Positions 24,059 to 36,950 of a stretch of DNA of 64,000 nt are shown in pieces. Every line of letters starts with the position of its first letter. Positions within the stretch are counted from its first letter, which is position 1. The notes under the pieces were generated by a model. The model had not been told where the DNA came from and searched no databases. It saw only the letters and a program-made list of their open reading frames with translations. Source of the DNA: Agroathelia rolfsii (taxonomy: Eukaryota; Basidiomycota; Agaricomycetes; Amylocorticiales; Amylocorticiaceae). Location: NCBI GenBank assembly GCA_018343915.1, contig JABRWF010000005.1, forward strand, positions 3,445,001 to 3,509,000, in the 5' to 3' direction. A program made the position numbers and the translations under genes.

Positions 24059-25345
24059 GGCTGGCTGTGATGATGGGGGGTAGTGAGCAAGATGATATGC
24101 AAGTCGTTCGGTGCGCCGGGGGCTTGGGAGATTTCGGGTCTGTTGGGTATTCAATGACGGCGGGAACTAATGCTATGTCATCTCTCTATCAGCGGCACGG
24201 CGGACCGGCATCTCCGAAACCCGCATAGACCGGTGTGATATGAGTAGGACTTGGTATGTTCGACTTGGTATGTTCGACTTGGTATGTTCCAGTCCATTCT
24301 CTAGGACCGACACCACTGGTCATTTTTTATTATTATAAAACTTCTGGGTGCTCACCGGAAGAATAAGCGCTCTGAGATACATCGTGCCTACAATTAGCTA
24401 GAGTGCACTGTATAGTCTGTACTAGTAGACTGCAAAGATGAAAAGGTATGATTCTCTATGAAATTGTACTGTAGCCTAGTAATCTTTCACAAGTACGACT
24501 GCAAGATAAATGCTTGCTCATACCAAAGAAAAGAAAAACAGAATTGAATAGAAGAGATTGGGAGCATGGATAACGGGTGACTGTAGAGAAGAAGGTAAAT
24601 GTCTGCTGGCCAAGTACGAAATGTATGTTTTGTTGCCGACTAAAGAAGGAAGTTGGCCGGAACAAGCAGCCAAGGCAGGAATAAATAAGGGGTCTGCTCA
24701 TAGCTCACTTCAATTCCTAAACTTCAGCGCTTTAGTACTTCAGTGTGCATATTCGAGAAAGGTGCAGGGGTAAAATTAACCCTAGCATGAGAAAAATAAC
24801 GGGTAATGTATCACCAGAATTTGCGACTGTGATCGTAGCTATTGCATCATCGAACTCATGGAAGTGGCGGAGTTGAAAATTGTATTCGGCGATCTGTGCC
24901 GCGCAGCGATCTATATCATCTAGATGCACACTGTGCACAGTAATAAACTATGTTCAGCCAACTAGGATACTAGAGGTGTGTGTGTGTGGGGGGGGGGCTC
25001 TTTGCTTAGGGCCGCAGCATTCTTGCGAGTGTCATGAGATCCACTCAAACCATGCTACCAAGTCAGCTTGAATGACCACGACAGTATATATTAGTCTCGG
25101 TTGAACTTACCGGTATAGTACAGATTCTTTAATACAAACCGATGACTGAGTTGCCGCTATGCTTCCCATTCACATGACTATCAATGTTACGTGCTGTACG
25201 CATAGCTATTTCATGAGATGTGTTATCTCGAAGTATTATTTTTGATAAGAAGGTATCCCTGACCAGTTTATTGTTTTCGGTAAAGTGCTCCGTAGATTTG
25301 CAGTATAAAAGTGCAGGCTTTTAGTGCTTTGACCAAGCTATCGCT
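24059..25345. other. intergenic with simple repeats
   Basis: Contains a small minisatellite (24249-24290) and a GT/G run near 24975-24997. A minus frame at 24732-24938 (AEYNFQLRHFHEFDDAIATI) has some protein look but no known family and may be a relic. No gene is supported, and no start exon for the following reductase could be found here. Confidence 0.4.
24249..24290. repeat. three tandem 14-bp units
   Basis: ACTTGGTATGTTCG occurs at 24249-24262 and 24263-24276, and a third copy with one change at 24277-24290. It lies 190 bp upstream of PGI1, so it could matter to its promoter or be neutral. Confidence 0.85.
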
Positions 25346-28300
25346 TTGTCTAACGCGATCACTCATCGGAACAAGCAATGGGCTCTTTTTCTCCTTCCTC
25401 AGGGCGATCTGTTGCTCCATGAACTCCTTGATTATCGTATGCCGCATAATGGCGATATGCCCTTGTTTACACTTGCTTTCCCCGGACAAGAAGTCTTGAC
25501 GAATATTTCCTATTCTCAGTTTGGGAAGTTTGTCCACCAGGTTGCTTATCTTATACGACCAGACCCTTTTACTGGAACCGACAATGAAGTTATAGCCATT
25601 TTGGCTAACATCGACAACCTTGCTTACCATGCACTCACTATGGGCATCATTCGGGCTGGATTCACCGTAAGATGAAATATTTCTCTATGATAAGATTTGA
25701 CTAATCTTATGCTCAGCCATTTCCAATGTCCCATCGTAACTCTGCAGCGGCCATTATTCACATGCTGCAAACCACTGGCTGTCGTCGCATCTTGGTCACC
25801 CCTGAAGGCGATAATAGTACCATGGATGCTCTTATGAATTCTATATATGCGGGATGCCCTACAGACCTTGTCCTCAGCATTGAATACATCCCATCGCCCA
25901 ATGTGTTATACTCTTACATAACAGGAACAATCCCTGAGAGTTCTTGGAAAGCATATCCACCAAAGGAGCGATACCCCGACGATACTTGTATGTATCTCCA
26001 TAGCAGTGGAAGTACGGGTTTCCCAAAGTCAATCCCTAGCACATTCCATATGATGCGTGCAGCAATGAATATGGGTGGGCCCTTATTTGCTGATCGCGTG
26101 TTTTTATTCATTTATAAAGCATATTTTATGCATTCTACAGAGTACTTTGCAGATCGACTAACCATGGATCCGCCTCTTCAGAAATTTGGCGTTTATGGCT
26201 TACCTCCTTTTCATGGATATGGTAAGTAACTACCCCCCACTACTTGAGTTTTCTCGCTTTTACCGATTTCAATTGCTTGCAAAAGGATCTATACAGAGCT
26301 TATGGGAGCCCTGGAGACATGTTTCGGCACTCATATGCTTCCGCCAACTAGTATCCATCTAGATGACAATAATATCGTTACTTCTTCGTCTTGGGCACTT
26401 CCAGCTATACCGACATCAGATGCTATCATCAATAATATCAGAAGAACATGCCCTGAGGCTATCGCAACCGTACCTACGTTTTTAAATGACTGGGCAACTG
26501 AAGGGAATGAAGAAAAGCTGTCTACGCTGAAAGAACTGCGCATAATCGTATTTGGCGGTGGTCCCTTAGCATTTGACAAAGGCGAGTTCCTTGTTCGCCA
26601 AGGCCTCAAGCTCAGGTGCTCGTATGGAGGAACTGAGGTGGGTATCCTTTTCGGCTTTTTAGAATTATACTGAATGACTTTATAGTTCAAGATGGCTTCT
26701 TGCTTGTGGTTCCCAGAGGATCAGGAATGCAAGAATTGGAATTATTTCCGTCTGAGCAAACGTGTTTATGCATCACTAATTCCCCAAGAAGAGAGTGATG
26801 TGCCAGGAAACAGTGCTAACACGTTCGAGATAAGGCTTTTAGTAAGTAACGACCATTTTATTAAATCAGCTCCATTCAAGGGATTTGACAATAATTATAT
26901 GTTATGCAGCCGTGTGACACTCACGGCGTGTCTGTTTACAACTTCACTACCGAGGTCGAAATAGACGGAAAAATAGAAATAAGGAATGGATATGCGACCT
27001 CAGATTTGGTGCAGCGCCATCCAACTAAAGAAAATCTCTGGAAAATCTCTGCTTTACTTCATAACATGATGCCTTAAACAACTGTTAACTATCCTAAACA
27101 GTGTTGGTCGTCAAGATGATGTGCTCATCCTCTCTTCTGGCGAAAAGACCGTACCGGCTCCTATCAAAGAAGCGATTGTTCAAGACAAACGCATTCGGAG
27201 TGCCATTATTTTTGGACGTGGCCGTGACCAAGTTGGGGTGCTTATTGATCCCATCACACATGAGCAAGATAATGTCGCCTTCATCAATGATATATGGCCG
27301 ACGGTTCAAGCTGCCACCGCGAATTCCCCAGATTTCAGTCGTATCTTCAAGCACATGATTTTGATTGCGCGACAAGATAAGCCTGTCTTGCGGGCGGACA
27401 AAGGCACTTTGAAGAAGAAAGCGACAATTGCCTTGTATAGCGAAGACATCGATGCCTTGCAAGTACCTCACTATTTTCTCATGAACTACAGGATCTGATC
27501 AACTTTCATGGTCAGGTATGCTACCGCAGAAAAGAATCCTCCTATTATAGAACCACCAAAGAGCTGGTCCGAGCAAGACGTAAAGTCGTGGTTACTGGAC
27601 CATGCTGAGAAACTGAAATCTTCGTCTGCTGCGGAAACAAGACTGGATGTCAACCGTAGCGTCTTTGAACAAGGATTCGACAGTCTTAGCGCAACATTTC
27701 TGCGAAATCAAATCGTCTCTGCACTGCGCTACTTCGATTCGTGTTCCACGTCATCTGTACCGTTAACGAAGGCACTCCACTCAACGTTGTGTTCTCCCAT
27801 GCAGCGATCAGCGACCTTGCTTGCTACATCTCCAACATCACCTCCTCGGGCGATGTAAATACATCAAGCGAATCCATCATCTCCGAGCGAGTGAAAATTA
27901 TCGAAGAAACTATTGCACAGCTTTCTGCCGGCTTCCCCAAGCAAAGAAGGAATGGTCCCCTCAATATGCCTGTCGTGGTGCTTCTCACAGGTACTACTGG
28001 CAGCCTTGGATCATTTCTGTTAGCACCACTATTGCATAATGATAAAGTAAAAAGAGTGTATGCCTACAACCGGCCTGGAAGGAAGAACTTGAAAGAAAGA
28101 CAGATCGAAGCGTTTATTGATCGCAATCTTCCAGTAGATCTATTACATGGAGATAGAGTCGTCTTTGTTGAGGGTGACGCCGCAGCCGACAAACTTGGAT
28201 TACCGCCTTCACTTTATGAAGAGGTACGCTTGCTAAATAAGATTTCTGAAAGCCTTATTAGATTCGCTCGTCAGTGACGGCTGTGATCCACAATGCATGG

Positions 28301-29268
28301 AGGCTTGACTTTAATCTCGCATTATCATCATTTGAGCCACATTTGCTTGGCACAAAGCATCTTATTGAACTTGCTCTCTCTTCGCCCAATGCCAATTCCA
28401 TCCGATTCATGTTCACATCATCTATCGGTATCACGAAATCATGGCCCAAAGACAAAGGCCCATACCCTAAAGAAATGCAACATGAGGCTAGATATGCTGT
28501 AGGAGGCGGATACGGCGAGGCCAAGTACATATGTGAACGTGTATGTGATTTTTGTTACCGTTGTATTAGAGATAATTTATAGTAATCTTCATTCTATTCA
28601 GATCATTGAGAATAGCGGCCTACAAGCAACTTCCTTCAGAATCGGTCAGATTGCTGGACCTGTTCCTAACGGAGCTTGGGCTACTAGCGACTGGGTTGCG
28701 TTACTTGTAAAGTCGTCGATGACCATAGGCGCATTCCCAGACTTAGCTGGCACAACGGCATGGCTGCCTGTTACGGCTGTATCTGCTGCTATTATTGACG
28801 TATTGCTCAGCTCCGATCGGCCTCCTTTGGCATTGAATATAGTACACCCACGTCCGCTCAAGTGGACAGCTATCATGTCGGCAGTGCGTCAGGCGATCAA
28901 AGACAATGTCAAAGCAGCAAATGGAGCCGAGCTTCCACTGATCCCTTTCTCATTGTGGTTTGCCCAGCTTGAGAAGGCAGCCCAAATTACAAGCGAAGAA
29001 ACCTTACGCACTATGGTGTGTCAATACTGCTTCTCATGCCCCAAATACGAATCTTACCTGCTTTAAAAATCCTATAATAAAGATTCTTGACTTTTTGCGT
29101 AATTTTTTAAATGAGGATGATGGCGAGGGTACTGAAACAACAGGTCCCGTCCTCTCAACCGAGAAGATGCAGGCCCTGAGCGAGACTATTCGTACGCTTC
29201 CTGCGATTGGTGATGAGGACGCAAAAGCTTGGGTTAGGTACTGGAATTCAAAAGGCATGTTTGACTAG
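25346..29268 (+). pseudogene. adenylate-forming reductase (A-PCP-R), damaged
   Basis: Segments in order: 25346-25666, 25717-26221 (possibly with an intron 26076-26141), 26297-26637, 26686-26841, 26910-27046, 27102-27458, 27516-28223, 28262-28540, 28602-29015, 29083-29268. The adenylation domain shows YLHSSGSTGFPKS, YGGTE, NGYATSDL and GRQDDVLILSSGEK. The carrier domain has EQGFDSLS, with the phosphopantetheine Ser. The reductase domain has LLTGTTGSLGS (NAD(P)H loop) and YGEAKYICE (catalytic Tyr/Lys). Such enzymes activate and reduce a carboxylic acid to an aldehyde. Lesions: no in-frame ATG for the first segment; the donor after NLWKI reads CT, not GT, at 27047; and a one-base frame slip lies between about 27730 and 27775 in the carrier domain. 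One intron is GC-AG. Probably inactive, unless these are sequence errors. Confidence 0.75.
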
Positions 29269-29476
29269 GATAGTGTGATACCAATCCTTGGGAAGTACTA
29301 TGGTGCATATACCCCCTTTAATATTTTATTTAAAAACCAAGTTTACTGGTTGTGCCACCCAATGGTCTAGTTAAGTTGTAAATGAAGAAAGCATTACCCA
29401 ATTATCACTTCAAACTTTACTTAGTCACGGTCACGCGCGTCGCAATTGGCACTCTTCATCCAAATCTACTACTGTC

Positions 29477-30998
29477 ATGGCCTCCAGCTCTCAGGCTGGT
29501 ATCGCTCTTCAGACGTTCTCCCTTACAAATGACATAATAGAACTTGGACCTCAAGATGAGATATATCGATGGGACCCCGAGGAAAACAGACGGATCAACA
29601 ATGAATCGCTATGGACAAAAGAGTACATGCCACACAACTGATAATGCAATGCTTGCGTGTGGCTCTGACGATAGTGTGTTGTCTGTAGTCCGCATTACTT
29701 CAAGAAATGCAAGATATCCGCGGTGGCCTTGATCAAAATGGTGTATATCGTGCAATACGCTCCATCGCTCGCCTCTTAACGCATATATTATTGCATGCAG
29801 GTCATCCACGCTAGATCAGGCGTGCCCTATGAGATCATGGGAATTATGCAAGGCAAGGTTATGGGCGACACTATGGTGATCATGGACTCCTTTGCGCTGC
29901 CCGTACAGGGAACAGAGACCCGTGTAAACGCTGCCAACGAAGCGAACGAGTACATGGTCAATTATCTTGTCAACAGCCCTAAGGTATAGTTCCTACATTG
30001 GATAAAGACACAATGAAGTGAAGTTGAATGGATTTAGACAGGGCGTCATGAAAATGCTATTGGATGGTACCACTCTCACCCAGGCTATGGCTGCTGGCTA
30101 TCTGGTATCGACGTTAACACTCAGCTCGAGAATCAGAAGTTCCAAGATCCATTCTTGGCGGTAGTGGTATGTTCGCACCATATTACATCTCTCTTTTATT
30201 GTTGACAAGGATTCTAGATTGATCCCAATCGCACAGTATCGGCAGGCAAAGTTGACATTGGTGCCTTCCGCACATACCCTGAGAATTATACGCCGCCCAA
30301 TGCTGCTGCGTCGGAATACCAGTCCATCCCGCTCAACAAGATCGAAGATTTTGGTGCATATGCACATCAGTATTATCAACTCCCGGTGGAGATTTTCAAG
30401 TCTAGCTTAGACGACCGTCTGCTTGGTCTGCTCTGGAATAAGTATTGGGTGAATACTCTTAGCCAGAGTCCTCTAATTTCGGTCTGTCTATTTCGCTCCT
30501 CTCGTATACTCATGAGATGTTAATGGAAATGTGTTCCGTGATGATAGAACCGCGCATACGCCGCCTCACAACTGACAGATCTAGCTCAAAAGCTGGCCAA
30601 AGCGCAATCGTCTGTGAGCAGTACACGTGCGCCTGTTCCCAAGTTGACGGACGTGGAAGAATGCCAGAAAGAATATGCCAAGGCGAGTTATATTTAATTG
30701 AAGATAAGAAAAAAAATCAATGATTTTTCCTTGTCCTGCAGGAGGATAAGAAACCCGAAGAAAAAGAGAACTCACTTTCGAAGGGTGTTAAGGATAGGTA
30801 CGTATTACTCTTCCTCATCTAGATGCGGGAAGATCCCAATTTTGCTATAGTACGAAGATTGCGATCGAGGCACAGCATGGATTACTCGCGCAGGTGCTCA
30901 AGGATGTAATATTCTCCACTCGTCCTGGAAGCTCCTCTCCAGCCTCGGCAGCAGCACGAACAGAGAGCGCAATTGACACCGCCATGCAGATAGATTGA
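29477..30998 (+). CDS. CSN5: COP9 signalosome subunit 5, JAMM metalloprotease
   Basis: Exons 29477-29622, 29689-29740, 29801-29983, 30038-30166, 30218-30481, 30548-30682, 30742-30797, 30851-30998: 1113 nt, 370 residues. The MPN+/JAMM zinc site is complete: the Glu of YEIMGIMQG, then [17 protein letters not shown] with both His and the Asp. This subunit hydrolyses the Nedd8-cullin bond. [15 protein letters not shown] and the [19 protein letters not shown] insert region are typical CSN5. The intron at 30683-30741 begins GC (AAG|GCGAGT), a GC-AG intron; reading through it would stop after a few codons. Starts 208 bp after the damaged reductase, same strand. Confidence 0.97.
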
Positions 30999-31394
30999 TA
31001 TCATTGTTAGCAACACCAAATAATCATGTAAATTATTTGTACTATGGAAGAAGAGAAATCGGATGTGATCAGCATGTTGCGGAGCCTGTCTAAAAGTCAT
31101 CGCATAATGCACGTTGTGTAAACCAAGCCATAAATCGCACTTTTCCCTTCTTTCTTTGATTGTTGTACTTTCGCTTGCACGTCTCCGTTATCTGTTCAAG
31201 CGATAGTTTACTATTACACTGATGTATATGATTGTACAAAGATGAACAAGGATAGCACTGAAAACACGAAAATGGATCAGTCAATACATCGTCAATGCAT
31301 CATCGCCCATCATTTCTGGTTGCATTCGGACACGAAGTTACAGCTGTATCAGCACCTCAGCCACAAGTACGCTCCCCTTTTCCAAGGAAGAAGT
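30999..31394. other. convergent 3' region
   Basis: Spacer between the ends of CSN5 and the RBR ligase gene, no coding supported. Confidence 0.5.
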
Positions 31395-33890
31395 TTACAA
31401 CCGGTTATGTCGACATCTGCGGCACGCCAGCAACTCGCATCCCTGGCATCGCTAAAAGCGGAAGATCGAATAAACATAACAGGAAATACGCATGAACTAT
31501 AGAGACATACCAGAAGATAAATGGGCAGCATATGATGACAGGTCTGGCATCGTCCACCGCCAGACCGATAGCGCCATGTTTGGTGCGTACACTCATGGTT
31601 CACGCGCAGGTCGTCCATCGCCTCGTTCACGAGTCGCCGCCAGCAGTCGAGGTCAGCGGTGCTGCTCGATTTTGGCCTTGCTTGCACGCTGTTGTAACGA
31701 TCATGGTCGAGTGTACGTCTACTACTCGAGGGTGTGGGAGACATTGGGGTTGTGTTGGCGGACGAAGTAGGTGAGGCCACTAGCGAACTTCGCCATGATT
31801 GAGACGTCGATGCGCTGGCACCTGGAGAACTCAGACGGGAAGCCGAGGTGGGTGTTTGGTTTGTCGCCAACGGTGTACCGGCGACAGCGACTTCAGCATA
31901 CAAGGTGGGACGGCGGGAGGTAGCGTTTGCTGATTTCTGACGTCCGAATGGGTGAGCAGCAGCGGTGACATCACCACCAGCGCGCCGATTCCGTGCCCCG
32001 TTCGCATGGTCTTCTCGCGCGACTGGTAACGCGAAAAAGGTTGAAGAAGGACGAGCAGCATGCAAAGGCGTAGGTGCCGATGGTCGTTCCACTGGTTGCA
32101 CGGTGATCCCACCGTCTTCAGTGACAACCCTATACTCGGGCTGATGAGCATCACGCAGACGAACGGCTCGTTCTCGAGCTTCCTCTAACGCCCTCGCTCG
32201 TGCCGCTTGCGCTTCTCTGTATTCCTCCGCTCGACGCAAGACTGCAGCCCGAGCAGCGTCATGAGGCTGTTGTGCCTCGGGCTGTTCTGCAACCTGGGGA
32301 AGGGCGCGTTGTCGAGCTTGGAGTATTGCCCTTGCTCGAGCTGCCTGGGCCGCTCTCAATCGGCCTGCATCCTCTTCCAACCGGCCCGCTTGTGGAGGAG
32401 CCTCAGCCTGAGCAGGAGGCCGCTGAATGCCAAACTGCCTCTGAACGCGATCTTCGGCAGCGGTCATCAAACGACGCTCATCCCATTGCGGGCATCTGCA
32501 AGTCTTCCATCTAGCACGGCAGAGGTAACAAAACTAATATAAGAGTATTAGTCAGACATTGCATGCATGGAGCTCCCTTTGACCCAAAGAAGAGCAAATA
32601 TCTTGAGTCTTGGTAATCGAGACATACCTCTGTGCGGCAACGACATGTCATATGATAACAGCCCATGTTGAGCTCGATCATCTGCGCGCACCCAGGACAG
32701 CGCGCCCAGCCCTGACCGCGCGCGAGCGCCAACACATCAGCCGGACCATCGTTTTCTGCACTGCATGTATGCAGCGCCGCCACGCCGCGCACCTCGGCTT
32801 TGCATCTCGCACACGTCCTCATTCCACACCCCTTTGGGGGTTCGCACGTGTACATCTGCGTCTGCACGAGCCACGCAAGGCCGCTCCGTTCCTGCTGTGG
32901 GCCCAGAAAACGACTGCATCGCGGCGTGGCACAGTACACGCGTTTGAGGGTGCCCAACTCGGCCTGCCTCTCCGCAAAGAGCTCGAGCACGGCGGGCGTG
33001 AGCAGGGCGCGCACCATCTCGAGCGGGATCGGCTGACGGCAGCATTTGGGCGGGAAGAGCGATTCGTCGCGCGTGCTGGATTGGAAGAGGTCAATGATGC
33101 AGTCGCGGTCGTAGTGATGGCCGCAGGGCGCGCGGATTTCGGTGCCATGGATGGCATCTTGACAGATCACGCAGGTGTGTCCTGTGGGCCTGTTTTGTCT
33201 GTGTAGACAACACCGCCGTCAGTTTGTTTTGTTGCTCTTGGTATTTGGAGGGGCACCAAGGGGAGCAAATGAGCATATAGTCCTACCTATTATGATCTTG
33301 AGCGTTGCTGGTATCGGCGCTACCCGTAAAGAGGGAAGCAACCGCGCTGACGAACCACAATCCCCATGAATTTCTATTCTCGGTCCCTCGCTCGGCTTGA
33401 ACGTTGGCAACCCCGGCGGTGTTATCCTGAGCGGGTCTAAATGCATGCACAAATGAAAGAATTCAGTCGACTTGAATTCATAGATCCGAACCACCAACAA
33501 ACAACCTACCTTTCCTGGCGCGGTGCAGGTTCAGCAATCCGTACGCCGGGTCTAGTCCAAGCATGAGTTACTGTGGGGATTACAACTAGGAAGGAGTTCG
33601 ACGAAACCGCTACATAGTAGCACACAAGTGGTGAGTCAGCCTCAAGTGAGATAAGCTTACTGCACTACACGATCATGAACACGATTATGATTATGCAACA
33701 AGCCACGATTGGTATTAGCCTGGGGTGCTCCCCCTGCGAGCTCCAAAGCTATCTGATGATCGACATCAAACTGTGCTCGAGCGGCGTATTCTTCGTCCTG
33801 TAAGCGCCTTGCAAGCTGGGCGTCGTGATGGTAAAGATTCGGACTAGTGGCTTGAAATTGAACACCACGCGAGGAACTCGCAGTGGCCAT
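31395..33890 (-). CDS. RBR-type E3 ubiquitin ligase
   Basis: Six minus-strand exons: 33661-33890, 33510-33551, 33287-33436, 32628-33198, 31511-32533, 31395-31451; 2073 nt, 690 residues. Around residue 147, CVICQDAIHGTEIRAPCGH opens RING1, which ends PPKCC. The IBR follows (YCATPRCSRFLG, CGMRTCARCKAE). RING2 spans an intron: WARCPGCAQMIELNMGCYHM, then FCYLCRARWKTCRCP. The Cys after GCYHM is the expected thioester-forming residue of RBR ligases. Next come QWDERRL and a long Ala/Arg/Glu helical stretch, then a Ser/Pro/Thr-rich linker. A second Cys/His cluster closes the protein (HECTHQTW, CQTCHHMLP, RCQGCELLACRRCR). The N terminus has a charged helix (AQLARRLQDEEYAARAQ). The second small exon is the least certain. 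The substrate is unknown. Confidence 0.9.
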
Positions 33891-34464
33891 CAGCCGCGTC
33901 CCACGAGAGCACTACAAACACGAGGGAGGAAGGCAAGGGTGGGTAAGGCAACACAAGGGTGGACGATGCAGCTAGTGACATTTTAATAGTGAGATACGCT
34001 ATCGAGAATTCGTCCAGAAACGGGCGAGCGACGATCTTGTCAGATACGAGATTGTGATAGACACCCAAGCCTTCGAAGATGCATAATGAATAAAGTCTAA
34101 AATGAGCATGCGCAGCAGCAAATCGATGGTGGTAATCAATCCAGCAAACAGGGGTGCATGGTCAAGTGCCACGAAAGCCGTCTGAATGAAGGCGAGAGGC
34201 AGGGATTACGTCAGAAACATCACGTGACGTGGATGCGATTGTTGACAACCCAGAAGAAATCCATACGCTGAGGTGGTAGTCAATGTGGTATATTATCCAA
34301 AGCGCATGCGGATAGATGGGGCAGATATATACATGATACATGTAGAGATACTTCCTGATAACAGTTCTCTCCTTTGTTTGGATGTCAAATATAGCAATAA
34401 ATGTACGGCCGAGTAGCAGATAGCAGAACCCACAGAATGCATGAATACAGGATAAAGATGGGCG
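33891..34464. other. intergenic
   Basis: Promoter side of the RBR gene and 3' end of the next minus-strand gene. No coding supported. Confidence 0.45.
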
Positions 34465-35421
34465 TCAGGTGGACACGTCCATAGATGTATCAGTTGGAGG
34501 GGTGGCGTGGACACGGCCCGCCCAGACATCGTCGGGAACGCTATTGAAAATCTCGTCGTCGTATTCGTCAAAATAGTCGGAAAATGCGTCTCCCGATGCC
34601 TCTTCGTCTTCCGGGACGTAAATCTCATCCTCGTCGTACGCTACAGAATCCAAGTCTTCTGGGATCGGGACGCCGGCTGATGATACAACATATGTAAGGA
34701 ATTTCTGTAAATGAAATCCATGGATTAGTGCGTACTGTTCAGCTCATGTTCCCAGTTTTGTACGTCGTCATAATCCGGCTCGCTAGAGCCCACATCAAGG
34801 GAGTATGAGGCACGATAGCGGTGGCGCGTGCGGTGTTGTTCGTTTAATGCGATGCGGTGGTATAGCTATTCAAATAAATTGGAAAAAAAAAATTAGCGGA
34901 TCGCATTGAGGAAGTAGCAATAGACATAGACATACCTCCTGTTCCATCACTGCCTGGTCATCTTCATCCTCGTCGTCCATAATGTCATCCCCTTCCGCAG
35001 TGAATGGATCATCACTGGAGAATACTGCCGATAAACTGCGTTTGCCACGAACAGTGTCTTGCCTCTGCTTCTGTGCGCTTGCCAAGCGCATAGCACGGAA
35101 CTGTCGACGCAGGAAGCTCTTTTGTGGATCCTCGCCCGTGCCTGCTATGCTGGAAGAATCAACAAACGCACGGGGTGTGATCATGTGTCTAGAAGAGGAG
35201 ACGGTGGCATAGGAGGATGTGCGGGATTTGTAGTTGAGTCTATGTCGTGCGTGTGTGGCTGCCAGTGGGGATGTACGCGACTCAGACTCGGCGAGAGGTG
35301 AAGAGAGCAGAGGCGCGTGGGATTCATGGCTGCCTGTCCTTGACAAGGACGTCGACATGGCGTTCTGCTGAAGACGGGTGCGGTGTGTAGGTGTCGACGG
35401 TCCTGGTGCAAATGTCTGCAT
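34465..35421 (-). CDS. unrecognised acidic, Ser-rich protein
   Basis: Exons 34936-35421, 34736-34865 and 34465-34676, 828 nt, 275 residues, all in frame over 70- and 59-nt introns. The N-terminal third is Ser/Thr/His-rich and disordered. A basic helix follows (KSFLRRQFRAMRLASAQKQR), then an acidic run (DDIMDDEDEDDQAVMEQE). The middle exon has LYHRIALNEQHRTRHRYRAS. The C terminus is strongly acidic (YDEDEIYVPEDEEAS, YFDEYDDEIFN). No enzyme motif or transmembrane segment. Conserved-looking blocks in the second and third exons suggest a real protein-binding role, perhaps nuclear, but I cannot name a family. Confidence 0.75.
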
Positions 35422-36022
35422 TTTGCGCCTAGTCTTAACTTGTAAGGATGGACAAGTGTTTTGTCAATCGATAAACTTGACGCTTTCTCTTAGGTGCTTA
35501 ACTAAAGTCCTGTAAATGGCCAAATTGCGCGACGCGAATGGAAACGAAGGGTGTGACGCGTGATGGCCTGCTATGCGTGACGCACGCGTTGTTGATATCT
35601 GTTGACTGCTGTTCTTAAAATTCTGTGGATTGATAGACGTTGGTATGCTCGTGCCATCTCACTGTCAATACTAAATTTCATCTCTCCAGCCATCCTTGTA
35701 TCTTATGAGACGTATTTCACTATACTCTGGCTTTGCACCGAGTTATATTCGGGAACCATTCGGCGTGGACGGTTGGCACGCCCATATGCAACGGCTTGAT
35801 TTTCCTCGAGGTTGCATCATACGAATGAGCGCAGAATCTGTCGCATATGTCATAGTAATTTACCGCAGTCTAGGATTCAGCTTAATTTTATGCTCGAATC
35901 TAAAGCATGTCAACTCTGCTGCCACCTTTTGACTCGACAGACAGACACTTGCCGTCTCTTCCTCTGCCTCTCCCTCCCTCTCGGCCTCTCAACCTCTCTC
36001 GCCCTTTTGTTTGCCGTAACTA

Positions 36023-36040
36023 TCTCTCTCTCTCTCTCTC
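36023..36040. repeat. CT microsatellite
   Basis: Nine TC dinucleotides in a row within the CT-rich leader of the RRM gene. Confidence 0.9.
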
Positions 36041-36606
36041 ATGCGATGTCTGTGTATGCAGATTGCTCTACTTGTCCAAATGGAATTCGATGTCTGGTGA
36101 GACTACCGTGCAACGGAGAGATCGACGCTGTCGCCACATCTTCTAGGGATAGGCTCAGGCTTTTCTTCTTTTACGTAAGGTGATAGATTGGATGACCCGA
36201 ATAGGATAAAGATATACACATGGCTCCGTGTCGAACGCGCACTTTCCTGGCAAGGCGAATACCATTCGAGGCCGCCCTGGTTTCCCTCTTCAATGGCGGC
36301 CTTCGGTGGTAGCATGAGGCTCTCTCCCCCATCTTCTTTTATTTATTTTCTTCCTCTTTTCCCTTTTTCTTATCTAATCTCGTCCCACTTTCTCTCCTCT
36401 ATCGGAGCTTGAACAGGTATCCATAAAACCCCTCATCGTTCTCGACCTTTCTTCCCGTAGTCCCTCTCCCGGCTTCTCTCTCTTCTCTCTCTCTTTCTCT
36501 CGCTCTTTATTCGCCCTTTGCCTTTCTCCTTGTCTTTCTCGGCCATCCGAGCGCACTCTCCTCCTCAAATAGCGCTTGAGACAACCGTATCGACAGCTGC
36601 TCCTTG

Positions 36607-36647
36607 CTCTCTCTCTCTCTCTCTCACTCTCTCTCTCTCTCTCTCTC
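36607..36647. repeat. CT microsatellite, interrupted once
   Basis: Two long CT runs separated by a single A near 36626, 300 bp upstream of the RRM gene start. Confidence 0.9.
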
Positions 36648-36950
36648 TTTTCCACTGCTCTCTATTATTAGCTATTATTATTGCTATCGCTACATCGTAC
36701 CGCGTCACCTGTTAACTATCCTCTACTCCGCTCTCCCTGACATTATTACCAACGCATCAACCAGCCCACTTCTCTTACAATTCTTGCAGAATAATTAATT
36801 ATTTCCCAGTACTTCGCGTTCTTTTCCTTTTCGTTTTCTGTCCCTCCATTAAACTGTTAAGACGGTCGTCAACGATATTTTCTTTTTCTTAATTTTCTCT
36901 CTCTCCCCGAATAACTCTTTTTTTAAGTTTCTACTCTCCACCTCTTCGCC

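Larger units (their letters stand above)
35422..36950 (+). other. promoter and very long CT-rich leader
   Basis: From about 35,930 to the ATG at 36,951 the plus strand is dominated by C and T, including two CT microsatellites. Polypyrimidine leaders before a start codon are common in strongly expressed fungal genes, but a tract of nearly 1 kb is unusual. No coding frame of merit lies within it. Confidence 0.6.

Noticed and set aside
27738..27767. A 29-nt intron in the reductase carrier domain, as an alternative to a frameshift
   Set aside because: It would restore the frame, but 29 nt is well below the shortest credible intron in this window (48-50 nt).
32610..33206. 198-codon plus-strand open frame
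   Set aside because: Antisense to the RING1-IBR exon of the RBR ligase; no domain of its own.
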